Shown here in pieces: positions 51,736 to 62,310 of a stretch of 64,000 nucleotides of DNA; position 1 is the stretch's first letter; each line of letters starts with the position of its first letter. This stretch comes from Oxyruncus cristatus (Eukaryota; Chordata; Aves; Passeriformes; Cotingidae), in NCBI GenBank assembly GCA_013399855.1, contig VXAY01003846.1, positions 1,413,020 through 1,477,019 of the forward strand, written 5' to 3'. Position numbers and translations under genes: made by a program. The notes under the pieces are model-generated. The model was not told where the DNA came from. It saw nothing but the letters and a program-made list of their open reading frames with translations, and made no database searches.

Positions 51736-52109
51736 GCCCCCAACATCTATTCTTACAAATTAAGCAGAAGAATGCAGACTCTCAGGAAACAAATACAAAT
51801 AGAATGCCTCACAATGCAGACTAACTAAAGATTTCCAGACTGTTTTTTATTTAGTACACTGTTAGAGATCTCTCTGATCAGAAGAAAACATTCCTCTTTC
51901 TGACAATGGAGCATAACAAGACCAGTGTTGGGAACCAGGTTTCTATTGTGATTCCATAGTATATTACAATTGCTATATCCTGTTTGTGATGTCATTTCAG
52001 CATATTGCTACATTATTCTTCTAAATCAAAATCCCATGTAACATCAAAAGTCTTCTAATAAGACTTCTGTAAGTAAATATCATATTAAAATATTAAGCCT
52101 TCCTGCCCT

Positions 52110-52800
52110 CTCAGGCATGTTGAAGAAATCAGAGGCTGTAGGTCAGGACAGGCAGCCGTCAAGTCTCCTTGACACTACAGGGCTCACAAGCTCTGACTTC
52201 CTCCTCAGAGCTGACTTCCTCCTGCCTATAGCACCACAGAGACCTGGAGAAAGCAGGATTCAGGAAAGAAGAGGCAAGTGGCTACTGTCTTTTGGGTGCC
52301 ATGTCAGAGACACTTGCCAAGCTCAAGAGGCAAAGGCAGTAGCTTAAGAAGAGGGACATCTGTAACACCAGCTTTGATGAGTCATTGGCAGTTTCCATGT
52401 AAATGGTGATGGTGTGGAGCCCATAGAGCCAAACAACAGGGGCTGAATACGGGGATATGGATCCACTGGCATCACCTACTGAAATGTGTTTTCTTTCTCA
52501 CTGTACACTGGCCTGAGGGCTGGTCATTCTTGTGATTTGTATATTAATCTCACCATACAACACAGGTAATCACTAACACTGGTCTGAGCCACCATGTGGA
52601 ACATCAGCAGCCACCACAAGACCTCCCTGGCTAGGAGGAGGCAGGCACAGGCAAGGTGCTCATCAATATAGAGGGTTACTACAGATGTTGTAAAGAAAGC
52701 TGAACTGAGCTCAACACAGAGCACCACAAGTTGGCCTTTGTTTCAGGAAAAATGGCACTAGTGGTTGCATGGATCACCTGGTTATGCAAAAGGCCTCTGC
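52110..52800 (-). pseudogene. Unidentified G+C-richer block with hydrophobic open frames; possible gene or retrocopy relic
   Basis: About 690 bp of roughly 50% G+C in an AT-rich setting. On the minus strand two open stretches read like membrane-protein sequence. One lies at about 52727-52524 (beginning VVLCVELSSAFFTTSVV, with LLLAREVLWWLLMFHMVAQ in the middle). The other lies at about 52485-52290 (with APVVWLYGLHTITIYMETA and LQMSLFLSYCLCLLSLASV). A third frame just upstream of the first (about 52790-52700) reads LLHNQVIHATTSAIFPETKA before meeting stops. Hydrophobic segments in several shifted frames, interrupted by stops, suit a decayed coding sequence. I recognise no family. T-rich codons can also look hydrophobic by chance, and no intron, poly-A tail or target duplication was found. 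Near-tandem TGACTTCCTCCT copies at 52195-52224 add local structure. It could instead be an old LTR. Confidence 0.2.
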
Positions 52801-54890
52801 ACTAAAATTTAAGTCTATTGTGTAAAAGTGTGATCATCCTACTTTACTCAAATTTGAGAATAGTCATCATGTCTATTCTGTGTTCTACAAGCAGTCCTAA
52901 GGTCAGGCTCTAGATCAAATATACGGCCCCTGTATAGCCAGGGCACTTTTAGATCCAGGCTTGGTTGAGTCAGCTCTTGTGATATGAGGAAAACTCCTGG
53001 AAACGTTATATACTTTAGAGCATCAAAAGTAAATTAACCTTGTCTAAATGTATCCTTTTCTTTGCCTAGCTGTCTCAATTTATCTTGGCTGACATTCACC
53101 ACTTAGGGGGACACTCATCAGGCCACTCATCGATTTAAGATAGACAAAATGTCCTGTATTCTCTCTTTAGAATGGCCCAACATTTCCTGTTCCAAGTTTA
53201 TGTGATATTTGTAGGTATGTGAAATTCATACTGACTTCATGTCTGTTAGAAGATCCAGAGAATTTTAGGACATGAACTTGGCATGCATGTGAAAATTCAA
53301 GCTATTCTTAGGATCAGCTGCCTGACAGCCAGATTTGTAGACTTTTCCTTTTTTTATGTAAAGGACTTTTATGAAACATTGCTGTTCTCAGTTGCTATTC
53401 ATCTTTTAATATGTAATTATGCAATTGCACACAACTAAGTTTCTTTTGTATTTCTGATCATTTTTTTTCTGAGGTCTTGGTTGTGTTAAGTACTGTAACC
53501 TCAGTGGTCTCTTGAATATTTTTATCACTGGTTACCATTTAAGTAAGGTAGTGTGTGATTACAATAGAGCTTGACTTCTATTGCCCTGGAACGAAACATG
53601 GAAGAGTGCCTTATATATATACATATATATATTTTGCATATAGACATAACTGTTCGTACTCTGAATTCCATGTCTACATATCCAATGGGTACACAAAGAC
53701 AGATAACATCCAGGATTCAATTCTTAATGGATTATGATGGATATGAAATAAAAGACTTACTCTTACTTATAAAATTCTGTCAAACCGGCATAAGAATTCT
53801 GCATGAGTTTCCAGAACATAGAAAACACATCAAAAGTAGAAGCAAAGGTAGAGGCAAGAAGAGATCACTGGTTTCTGCTCAGTAAAGCATGAACTCTGGG
53901 TCTTTTACATGCATAAAGTGCTGTCATAGTCCTAAGGAAAAGACAAAAGACAGAAAAGCTAAAAATAGTATCTCTGTGGTATCATTTTACAGGGAGACAG
54001 AAATTATATTCATTAGAAAATATTATAATTTTGTTTGTAGAGATGGATATTCATAACATTAACCCATTAACTGTACTTTGATAGAATTACTTAAATAAGA
54101 TAAATACCTTTTAAGATTTCTTCAATCCAAAGAACTGTCTTTGCCCCAGATCATCATGCATGAAGGGAAAACAGTGTTTTTCAAGATGATTTAATATCTT
54201 CCAATTTTCTGATCGAAAATTCAGGAATCAAAAAGTAGTTTACTGGAATATAATGATTGTGATGACAGATGAGAATGCATGTAAACACATGCATGTCACC
54301 ATTGATTTGATCTGGTATAAAGTTTTCCATAGGAAAAAAGATAATACACACTCACCAATAAAAATAGGCTTATACACTGTGTAGAGGTGATTTTACTCTA
54401 TTCCACTTACATTTCTGCATCGGTATGGCATTTTTGCTTGTTATTGACCTATCCCATTTTTGATAGTTATTTAATTCTAACCAGATGGTTTCAGGGAAAG
54501 ACAATTTGCATAGGTTACAAATTAAAGCTGTGTCAGTTTCTAATTTTTAAGTTGCTTTATATTGCTTATATTAATTTCTTCATATTTCCTTTATGAAAAG
54601 CATAATATCAGCACAGCATTACTGTAAAAAAAATTTGCATGTGTGAAAAATATTCCATCTGCTGATTTTTGCTTCTGGTACAGAATTATCATCAGCAAGA
54701 GGTCACAAATGCCATTTGATTATTGAATCGGATTTAGGTAAATCTTCCAGACTATAGGACAGCTGGCACATGCACTTAGTCTGAACACCTGTCATGGGCA
54801 AAAGAGTCTTAACTAGGGGATTTTTTGCTTAATTTAATTCATTGCCAGCTACACCAACTTCTGATTACTTATTCAGGTACCAGAAAATAA
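52801..54890. other. AT-rich unique DNA, no gene seen
   Basis: About 2.1 kb with no recognisable gene or transposon. It contains a TA-rich microsatellite. The open frame at 53571-53885 runs through that microsatellite and looks random. Confidence 0.7.
53611..53633. repeat. Interrupted (TA)n microsatellite
   Basis: TATATATATA, one C interruption, then ATATATATAT. Confidence 0.9.
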
Positions 54891-55499
54891 TCATAGAATT
54901 ATAGAATACTGTGAGTTGGAAGACCTAGTAAGGTCATCCAGCCCAACACCCCAGCAGTAAGCAGAGTCATCTTCAACTACATGAGGTTGCTCAGATCCTT
55001 GTCCCATCTGACCTTGGATGTTTACAGGACTGGAGCATCTACCACCTTTCTGGGCAACCCATTCCAGTGTTCCACCACCTTCATCACAAAAAATTTCTCC
55101 CTTCTATCTAGGCTAAATCTGCCCTCTGTAGTTTAAAACCATTGTCCCTTGTCCTATTTCAGCATGCCCTGCTAAAAAGTTTGTTCCTATCTTTCTTATA
55201 GTCCCCTAGTAAGTACTGAAAGGCTGCAATAAGGTCATCCCAGAGCTTTCTGTTCTCCACACTGAACAATCCCAACTCTCAGTCTTTCTTCACGGAAGAG
55301 GTGTTCCAACCCTCTGATAGTTATTGTGGCCCTCCCCTAGGCCCACTCCAACAAGTCCATGAATTTTCTCTGTTGGGGACCCCAGAGCTGGTCTCACAAA
55401 AGCAGAGTAGAGGGAGCAAATCACCTCCCTTGACCTATTGGCCACACTGTTTTTGATGCAGCCCAGGGTACAGCTGGTATTTTGGGAGCTTCTGGGCTG
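54891..55499 (-). mobile_element. CR1 LINE 3' end, antisense (part 1 of an internally deleted copy)
   Basis: The left edge carries TCATAGAATTATAGAA, two diverged copies of the CR1 terminal octamer in reverse complement. The conserved 3' UTR and the end of ORF2 follow in leftward orientation. Landmarks are the AGGTCATCCAGCCCAACACC region, the CATTCCAGTGTTCCACCACC region at about 55060, the CCCTTGTCCTATTTCAGCA region, the TCTTCACGGAAGAGGTG region and the AGGGAGCAAATCACCTCCCT region near 55420. Homology runs cleanly to about 55499, where the sequence jumps to a part of CR1 that lies far upstream in the intact element. It is a dead copy with scattered indels. Confidence 0.96.
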
Positions 55500-55890
55500 A
55501 CATACCGGTAGAAGCCCTTGTTATTATTCTTTGTATCTGCCTTGCGAAGTTCAGTTCCATCTGTGCCTTAGCCTTCCTGACCCCATCCCTACATAACCAC
55601 GCAATATCTCCATCCTCTTCCCAGGATACACGTCTCTGATTTCACTGCCTAGGCATTTCTTTCTTGCCTTATAGTTTGACCAGCAGGTCTTGACTGAGCC
55701 GTTCCAGTCTCTTGCCCCCCTATCCTCATTTCTTACTCCTGAGGGTGGAGAGTTCTTGCACTCTGTGCAAAGCATCCTTAAAGATCTGGCAGCTCTATGT
55801 TGCTCCCATGTCCCTGAAGGCAGTTTCCCAGGGAGTCCTATTGACTAATTCCTTGAACAGCTGGAAGTTTGTTTTCTGTCTACAGGACCT
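55500..55890 (-). mobile_element. CR1 LINE ORF2 linker between endonuclease and RT, antisense (part 2)
   Basis: From the ATACCGGTAGAAGCCCTTG region onward the minus strand matches the CR1 ORF2 segment between endonuclease and reverse transcriptase. Landmarks are AGTTCAGTTCCATCTGTGCC, GCCTTCCTGACCCCATCCCT, GTTTGACCAGCAGGTCT, AAAGATCTGGCAGCTCT, CAGTTTCCCAGGGAGTCC and CTGGAAGTTTG near 55870. Homology fades at about 55890. Because this directly abuts the 3' end of the same orientation at 55499, the expected RT domain (of the order of 1.5 kb in the family) is missing. Either an internal deletion or a template switch during insertion would explain it. Many substitutions and small indels remove coding capacity. 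Confidence 0.9.
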
Positions 55891-58800
55891 CAACAACTTC
55901 CCCCAGGGACAGTGGTCCTGCAAGCACACTGCTCTTCAGAGTGACAGGCACTAAGGCAGCATGGGGGAGGAAATGATCAAAACCTTACTCAGTCTAATTG
56001 AGCCTTGAAAAACAGTTTGAATATCGAGTTGTGGCCCCTTGACCTTTTTCAAATGATATAATTGGCCCTTAGGAAGAAAAAGCTGCACACTGCTGATGTA
56101 AATAAAGATTAATTAGGTCCTGACAGAATAGGTTCAATCTTCTCCTAGTTCTACAAATTAATTTCCATGGCAAGGAGTATACAGGTTAATCTCAGAGTTA
56201 TTAAGATACTTTATAAAATGTATATTGGATTGAGACAAGCAAGGTAGAAATATTAACAAAAAATTACATTGTAGCCTTTGTTCAAACCTAAACGTATGGA
56301 AACTTTCTCAGATACTTTTACTAAGAAAATAGAATTTTAAAGACATTCCCAAAAGGTAATGCTAGATTTATTATGAAAATTAATACAGTAGAAAAAACAA
56401 GCTCTAATATTATTAAGTATAATTTACCATTAGCAACAAACTAATAAGAGGTAAACCTGATCAATTATTTAGTCATGTCTGCACTATATTAGATAATGCC
56501 CAAACTTTATGCAGTAGTGGTTAGAAGAATTTATTCTCTAATACTAAAAGTTATATATATATCATCTTCCTTACGAACAAAAAGGTTCTGATCTGTTATT
56601 TATACTTGATAGTTTCTGATCAAGTGTCAGTTGGTAGATTCCCTGCCTCCATATCCAGGCCTCTGTGACACCACCATATTGTATCTCTTCAGCAGACGGA
56701 GCCACAAGTGACATGTACTTGAAATACCTTCCTTCAAGTGATTGTAATACCGCTCATTCATTCAAGTTTGAAATCTCATTGAATAAAAATCTAAGTCATA
56801 AACTTGGCCTATAACAAGATTTCTCCAGAGGTTCTGCTTCAAACCAGTAGCTCTTCAATACATCAAATGATAGTCACGTCATATTTTCTTTTCCCCATTC
56901 AGTCATTGAGATATGACTCTGAGAAAAGAAAGTGTCATAAAGACTTGTTTTAAGCTTTGTCATCTTAAGACTAATTTCTCATCCTCCACATAAGCCATCT
57001 TGCTACAGATAAAACATAAATAGCTTTGTTCATTTGGAAAAAAAATCTCACTTTACCTTACAGCAATCATTCACAGTAATAACATAAGAATTACTGTACA
57101 TTTTTCTTTAGTAGAGAACCGTTTAAAAGTAAATTTGGACCTCAGAACTCAGACAGCAAGATTTCGCACTGAATCACCTGAACGCCTGATCAAGATTTAT
57201 AGATGGCAGGAAGAAGTCATCAAAATGGTAGCACCAAGTTTTGGCCAGCTGGGTAACATAGTGCCATAAATAGTTAAATAAAATTGTCCTGAGGAGGCAA
57301 CAAAGTATTGAATGTGATCATTAAAGCTTAGAGGACTGACAATTATTCTCCTTATTAGCACAGCTACACAGCTTTTACACATCTGTGAATTATGTGGATA
57401 TTATCATGGCTTTCCTAGATAACAATACTGAAAATATAGTTACAGTTCAGGGTATAAGCAGCAGTAATTGAAAAAATCCAAAGCATTACTACAGACTTTA
57501 TTTACATTATTAGGCTGTAGATGTCTTTTCACTTCCTTTTTACATTTTCGGATGTTGCTACTGTAATACAAGTAGTAACTCAGCTATGTCTTAGTAAAAC
57601 CCTAATGTTTGTCCTCCTGTAAAGCTGACTGGCCTTGCTCATGGCAAAACACTGCACTGTCACCCAGCAGCTAAACAAGCTTTTGAAGTTTTCAGAGACT
57701 GTTTCTTATCATAATAGTTTCCAGGATTACACTCACATGACAGGTGAGAGCAGTACCATCGATAAGACCACTCAATCAGCTTCCAGACAAAGAGAAATCT
57801 AAGAGAGCCCCACCTGAGGGGATACAAACGCCAGGTCAATGCAAAGAAATCTGGCTGCTGACAGTTTTATAGACTTCTGCTTTCCCCTAGGACATAACAT
57901 ACTCAGCTGTTGTCAGATCTAAGAAAATGGACAATTCTTATCCAATTCTTCCATTGGCAAAAGAAATAGAATCATGAAGATTTCTAGTCATTATTTTGGA
58001 GGTTAATAGACTGTAGTCCAAATCTGTCTTTTTTATATATATATATATAAAATATATATATATATTATATATGTGCATCTCAGCAAGAGCTGTGCACCTG
58101 TTTTCGATAGCAAAAGTTAGTTTATTTACATAAAGTTTAGGATATTTTTTATTATTAAACAAATTTTGCTATGATAAATGCATAATTGTTATACAAATGG
58201 TTTATAAATAGTCAGAAAGCCATGGATATTTCGCTGCTTTACAAGGAACTTCCTAAAGGTACACCATAATATTGGGAAGAGATTAGTCTGAATTACCTGG
58301 AAGGTGATTCATTTCAGATTCGGGATGCGGCAGAGGGATGGCCTTGCTGACCTTTCACAAACAGGGAAATGCTACATACAGGCAAAGGAATGAGGGGGAA
58401 GTTCTGCTCTGTTTCTGAAATAGAGGCTACAGGCTCAAACAGAGTCAAGTTGGAATGCAATCAAAGTCTGTGTAATCTCAGCAACCAAAAATGTGTGAAG
58501 GAATTTGGAGCTGAAAGTAGTTGCACATAGCTCCAAAAGAGCTTTGTTATCCGCTATTATTGTACGTTCACGATGGAAGACTGGGGCAGAATTCCCTGCA
58601 ATTTAATATCAGACGGAAATTAAATTTTAAGAATCACAGGAATCTATTCAATGTAAAGTGCAATCTGAAGTACTTTGGGATATTTATACCATAAGAAGTT
58701 TTTAAAAATATTTCTCCTTTCCCAGGAGAAATAATATTACCAGGAGTAATATTAGCTGCATATGAATATCAAATGTCAATTCCATCTCAAGTTTTTTTTT

Positions 58801-61069
58801 TCTTAAAACGTATCCCAAATTCAATCTCTCCTATAAATGGTTCTGTTAAAGACAGTTGTTTCAAATACCAGCATACCAAGCCATGTCTGTACTACAGAGA
58901 AGACAGAAAAGGAGTACGAGAAGAGAATTTATAAGCTCCAAATATAGATTAGATATCCCCTCTTCATTCTTTCATTCTATGCCATTCATCTAAATATGTC
59001 TCTTCTTTTTAATTCAATCCTCTGTATTCTACCCTTAAGTATTTTTGTATGAATTGAAAATAAAAGAGCTTAGGATTACATTTGTCTATCCAAATTCAGA
59101 CAGAGTTTAAACTACTTAGTTCACATAATATGAGCCAGATTTTACTGCAGTTTTAGACTGCTTAAGTGCTACAGAAAGGGTGCAATAGGACTATAGGGAG
59201 CAACAGAAAATTATTTGTCAGAGGTACAAATAGTGCCAGGTTTTATGGCTATATCACCTGTGTCTCTCCACTACTAGTCTATCTGTCAGGTGTGTTGGAG
59301 AAGAATGGTGTGTATTAGAGCAAGAAAGGAGTCTTCCCTGGTCTGTCTTTTCTAGGGATATCATATGAGTGCTGCAATGCAGAGCAGCACAGAAATTGAC
59401 CCAGGTCAGTGAATCCACCGCAACTGAAAACTGAATATCTGTAAAGTGATCTATAAGAGGATCCTGGGGAAGTCCCTTGTTTCTTTGAGTTAATGTAGTA
59501 TCAGTGCAGGAACTAAAAGAGAAACTTCTCAGAAGAACTCTTAAATCTTGTCTACAGGGATAGTATAGGGCAGAAGAACTTTTCTAATAAAGGAGGGGGT
59601 AAAGCTAAAAAGGAATGAAAGCTTGTCTGTGGGAAAGTGAGACTAAGAAAACCCAGTGATTTTTATTTCCTGTTTCAATTATCCTATATGTTGCTGTAAC
59701 GAGAAAGAGTCAGTCCATTGCAGATACATGGCATTGAGAGGAACTAAAAATGCTTCATCTGGACTTCTTTTCAGTAAACCTTTGGCTTTCACATCGTTGC
59801 CCTACATCTGTGATTTTCCAAATCATTATTCTTTTGCCAAGCTATTGTACACATTTCAGGATGCCAGCCAAATTCTAATAATGGCATCATTAAGAGAGAG
59901 ATATTGCAATGGTAAGTGCTGTATTACTTTGCTCATTTTGGCAATCAGTGATGTCAGTAATATCCTGTTCCTTAGGAGGCCTAATTAAATTCTTTCATTG
60001 AAATAATCAACATTCGTGTTTCCAACCACTTTGCAACTACAGTAATTCTTTGTCTGCCAGCTGTGAGAATTTCCTATCCTACCCTCTCACATCAGCAAAC
60101 CAAAGGGAAAAAGTTCATTTCACATTTATATAATGTATTCATGGTTGAGGTAGGTAACAGACATATTTTGCTTGTATTACTATTTGCCTAAGCCACAAAC
60201 TAAGACAGTTTGGAATAGAATCAATTCAAACAAATAATTTATCAAGTGCAGTCTTAACAAAGTGTTTTCAGAAACCACTATCCTTTAATTAGCAGATCAA
60301 ACAGCTAATCTACTCATTGATGCAGGAAGAATATGATCAGTCTTCATCTGGATATAAGGCAACTAAAACTAGCAAACAGTATACTGTATATATTGTATGA
60401 AAAGTCATTTGCAGAAGGTTTGTGTATGAGTAGGACTGTGGATCATGAATTCTAAAATATGAAACTAGCCATAAACCATGCCAGCAAAAGAGATTAAAAA
60501 CAAAGAAACAGACTATCTGCAAAATAAACTTCAGAGGAATGTTCTGCTGTGCACTTTTGACCTTCTTACCAGGGTTACACTTTATAATGGCTCAAATCTA
60601 GAGCTAATAATTATTTCTTTCATAATGCAGTCTGATGTCTGAGCTTTAGACTGGATCCACTGCCAAGGAGAGCCCTCAGCTCATAATAAAAACCGAGAGA
60701 AATATTCTGGTTAAGCAGAAAGCAAGCTGCCAAAATCACCACTATGTAGGAAATGTGAAAAAGGAACATCAGCACCCTTATCTGCCTGGGATCCACAGCT
60801 TAGAATTCGCTTCTGAAATAAAAGGATCTATTCAAAAAATCCCTTTAAAGAAAGGCTCATGCTTTTCTTTGTACACAGCTTTTATATGGCAGATGATAGA
60901 CAGAAGCCTCCTTCTTGAAAGCCCCACATATGAAAGGTTAGAAAACCCACCTCCTCCATTTCACAGGAGGGTAAATGATGGCACCTTACTTCCCATCCAC
61001 TGATGCTTTGGTACTGTGCAGAAAAGAATGCAGGATTCCACATGCAGAAAAAGCCCAAAATCATTCAAA
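55891..61069. other. AT-rich unique DNA, no gene seen
   Basis: About 5.2 kb with no supportable gene. It contains a dyad-symmetric (TA)n tract at 58034-58072. The 110-codon open frame at 59656-59988 has a strong donor-like site at its 3' part and is discussed as a finding. I do not call it a gene. Confidence 0.65.
58034..58072. repeat. (TA)n tract with A/T-flanked dyad
   Basis: Nearly 40 bases of TA repeats broken by AAA in the middle and TT on the right. It is self-complementary and able to form a cruciform, and probably length-variable. Confidence 0.9.
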
Positions 61070-62310
61070 ATTTTAAATTGTAGAGAACCTCTGGAGGTAG
61101 TGGAGTGCAATGTCCTGTTCAAAGTAACCTTATCTAACTTCACAGTTGCTCAGAGCTTTGTCCAGACAAGTTTTGAAAATGTCCAAGGCTGGAGATTCCA
61201 CACACTGTTATACTGCTTGGTCATCCACGGTGAGCACACCTCTCTTTAAGTCCAGTTTCGTTGTATTATTTCTTGTACTTTCATTATGGATCTCTAAGGA
61301 GAATTTAACTTTATCTTGTCTAAACTCTTCATTAGGTACTGGAAGACTACAAGTAGATCTTCCCTTACCAAGCTAAACAAATACATTTGCCTCAGTTTAT
61401 CTTCAGCACAATTGGCCCAGTTATCATCCACTGAGATATATCTCTTGAATTTGCTTGGCATGGACTTCAATTACTGTGCCTGTTGGTCTGGCCAGATCTC
61501 CACCCACTAATACAGACCAGTCCATATCTCTCAATTTGTCTAAGAGGGTACCATGGGAAACTATGACAAAAGTCTTCATAAAAACAAGTTAAATTATATC
61601 TACTGCACTCTCCGTATCTGCTGAGTTAGTCATTTGATCACAGAAGGAACTGAGAAGCTGGTCAGGTACAATCTGCCTTTGGCAAATCTTTGTTAACTGT
61701 TCTTTCTCCTTGTCCTTCCCTCACCAAGGAAAAGACTTGTAGAAGGATTTGTTTCAAAAGTTTCCTAGGTACAGAAGTGATGTTGAACAGGCTGCAGATC
61801 ACCAAATCTCTCTTCTTGCCTCTTAGACAGACAGAAAATTTTATTTCCTCATCCAGTGGGGACTTCCCACAACTATCACAAGCTTCCAAAGGTAGTAGAA
61901 AGTGTGGCCTTGCAATGTTGGCAAGTTATCTCAGCACACATGCAGATAGCTGATCTGTTGTCAGACCTGTGTAAGTCCAGCTTACCTAAGTAGTCAATAA
62001 TTTGACCCTCGTCTACCATGTGAAGTACCTGTTCAGGGAAACAGGCACCTTTCTCCCTGAACGTGAGACCTTGCCACTAAAGACTGAAGCAAAGAAGGTG
62101 CTGACTGCCTCAGATTTTTCCACATTTTTTATCGTAAACTCTTCAGCCCAATGACACAGTTCGAACTCACATTTTCTTCCATCTCACTGTTGCTGTCAAC
62201 GTACCTGTAGAAGACTTTCTTGTTAGCAATGCCAGCTGATCTTTGGCCTCTTAATGACATGCCAGAATGCCTCAGTGATGTTTATATATATCTCCTGTGT
62301 TCAGTTCTCA
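61070..62310 (-). mobile_element. Old, long CR1 LINE copy: ORF2 linker, RT and 3' UTR, antisense
   Basis: Diverged but collinear CR1 homology runs for about 1.2 kb, with the element's sense direction leftward. From right to left: the ORF2 linker (GTACCTGTAGAAGACTTTCTTG at about 62201-62222, and the GCCACTAAAGACTGAAGCAAAG region at about 62075). Next comes RT sequence (AGTCCAGCTTACCTAAGTAG near 61974, GTGTGGCCTTGCAATGTTGG near 61901, and the KAFDTVP-equivalent around 61540-61590, where TCTCAATTTGTCTAAGAGGG and AGTCTTCATAAAAAC occur). The ORF2 end and 3' UTR follow (AAGTTTTGAAAATGTCC near 61168-61184, and ACCTCTGGAGGTAGTGGAGT near 61088). Heavy divergence and many indels mark it as the oldest CR1 here. 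The terminal octamers are no longer recognisable. Small open frames on either strand in this interval are by-products of the dead copy. Confidence 0.85.

Larger units (their letters stand above)
44136..52109. other. AT-rich unique DNA, no gene seen
   Basis: Eight kilobases with no supportable gene. A patch at 45840-46100 is G+C-richer, contains a CTCCTCCAAGGAGGA palindrome, and might be an old LTR, but cannot be assigned. Open frames at 46760-46981, 48088-48396 and 50081-50275 have no family resemblance. The last is discussed as a finding. Simple repeats are listed separately. Confidence 0.65.

Noticed and set aside
53571..53885. 104-codon open frame starting at 53571
   Set aside because: Its first part is a translated TA microsatellite, and no domain or conservation signal is visible.
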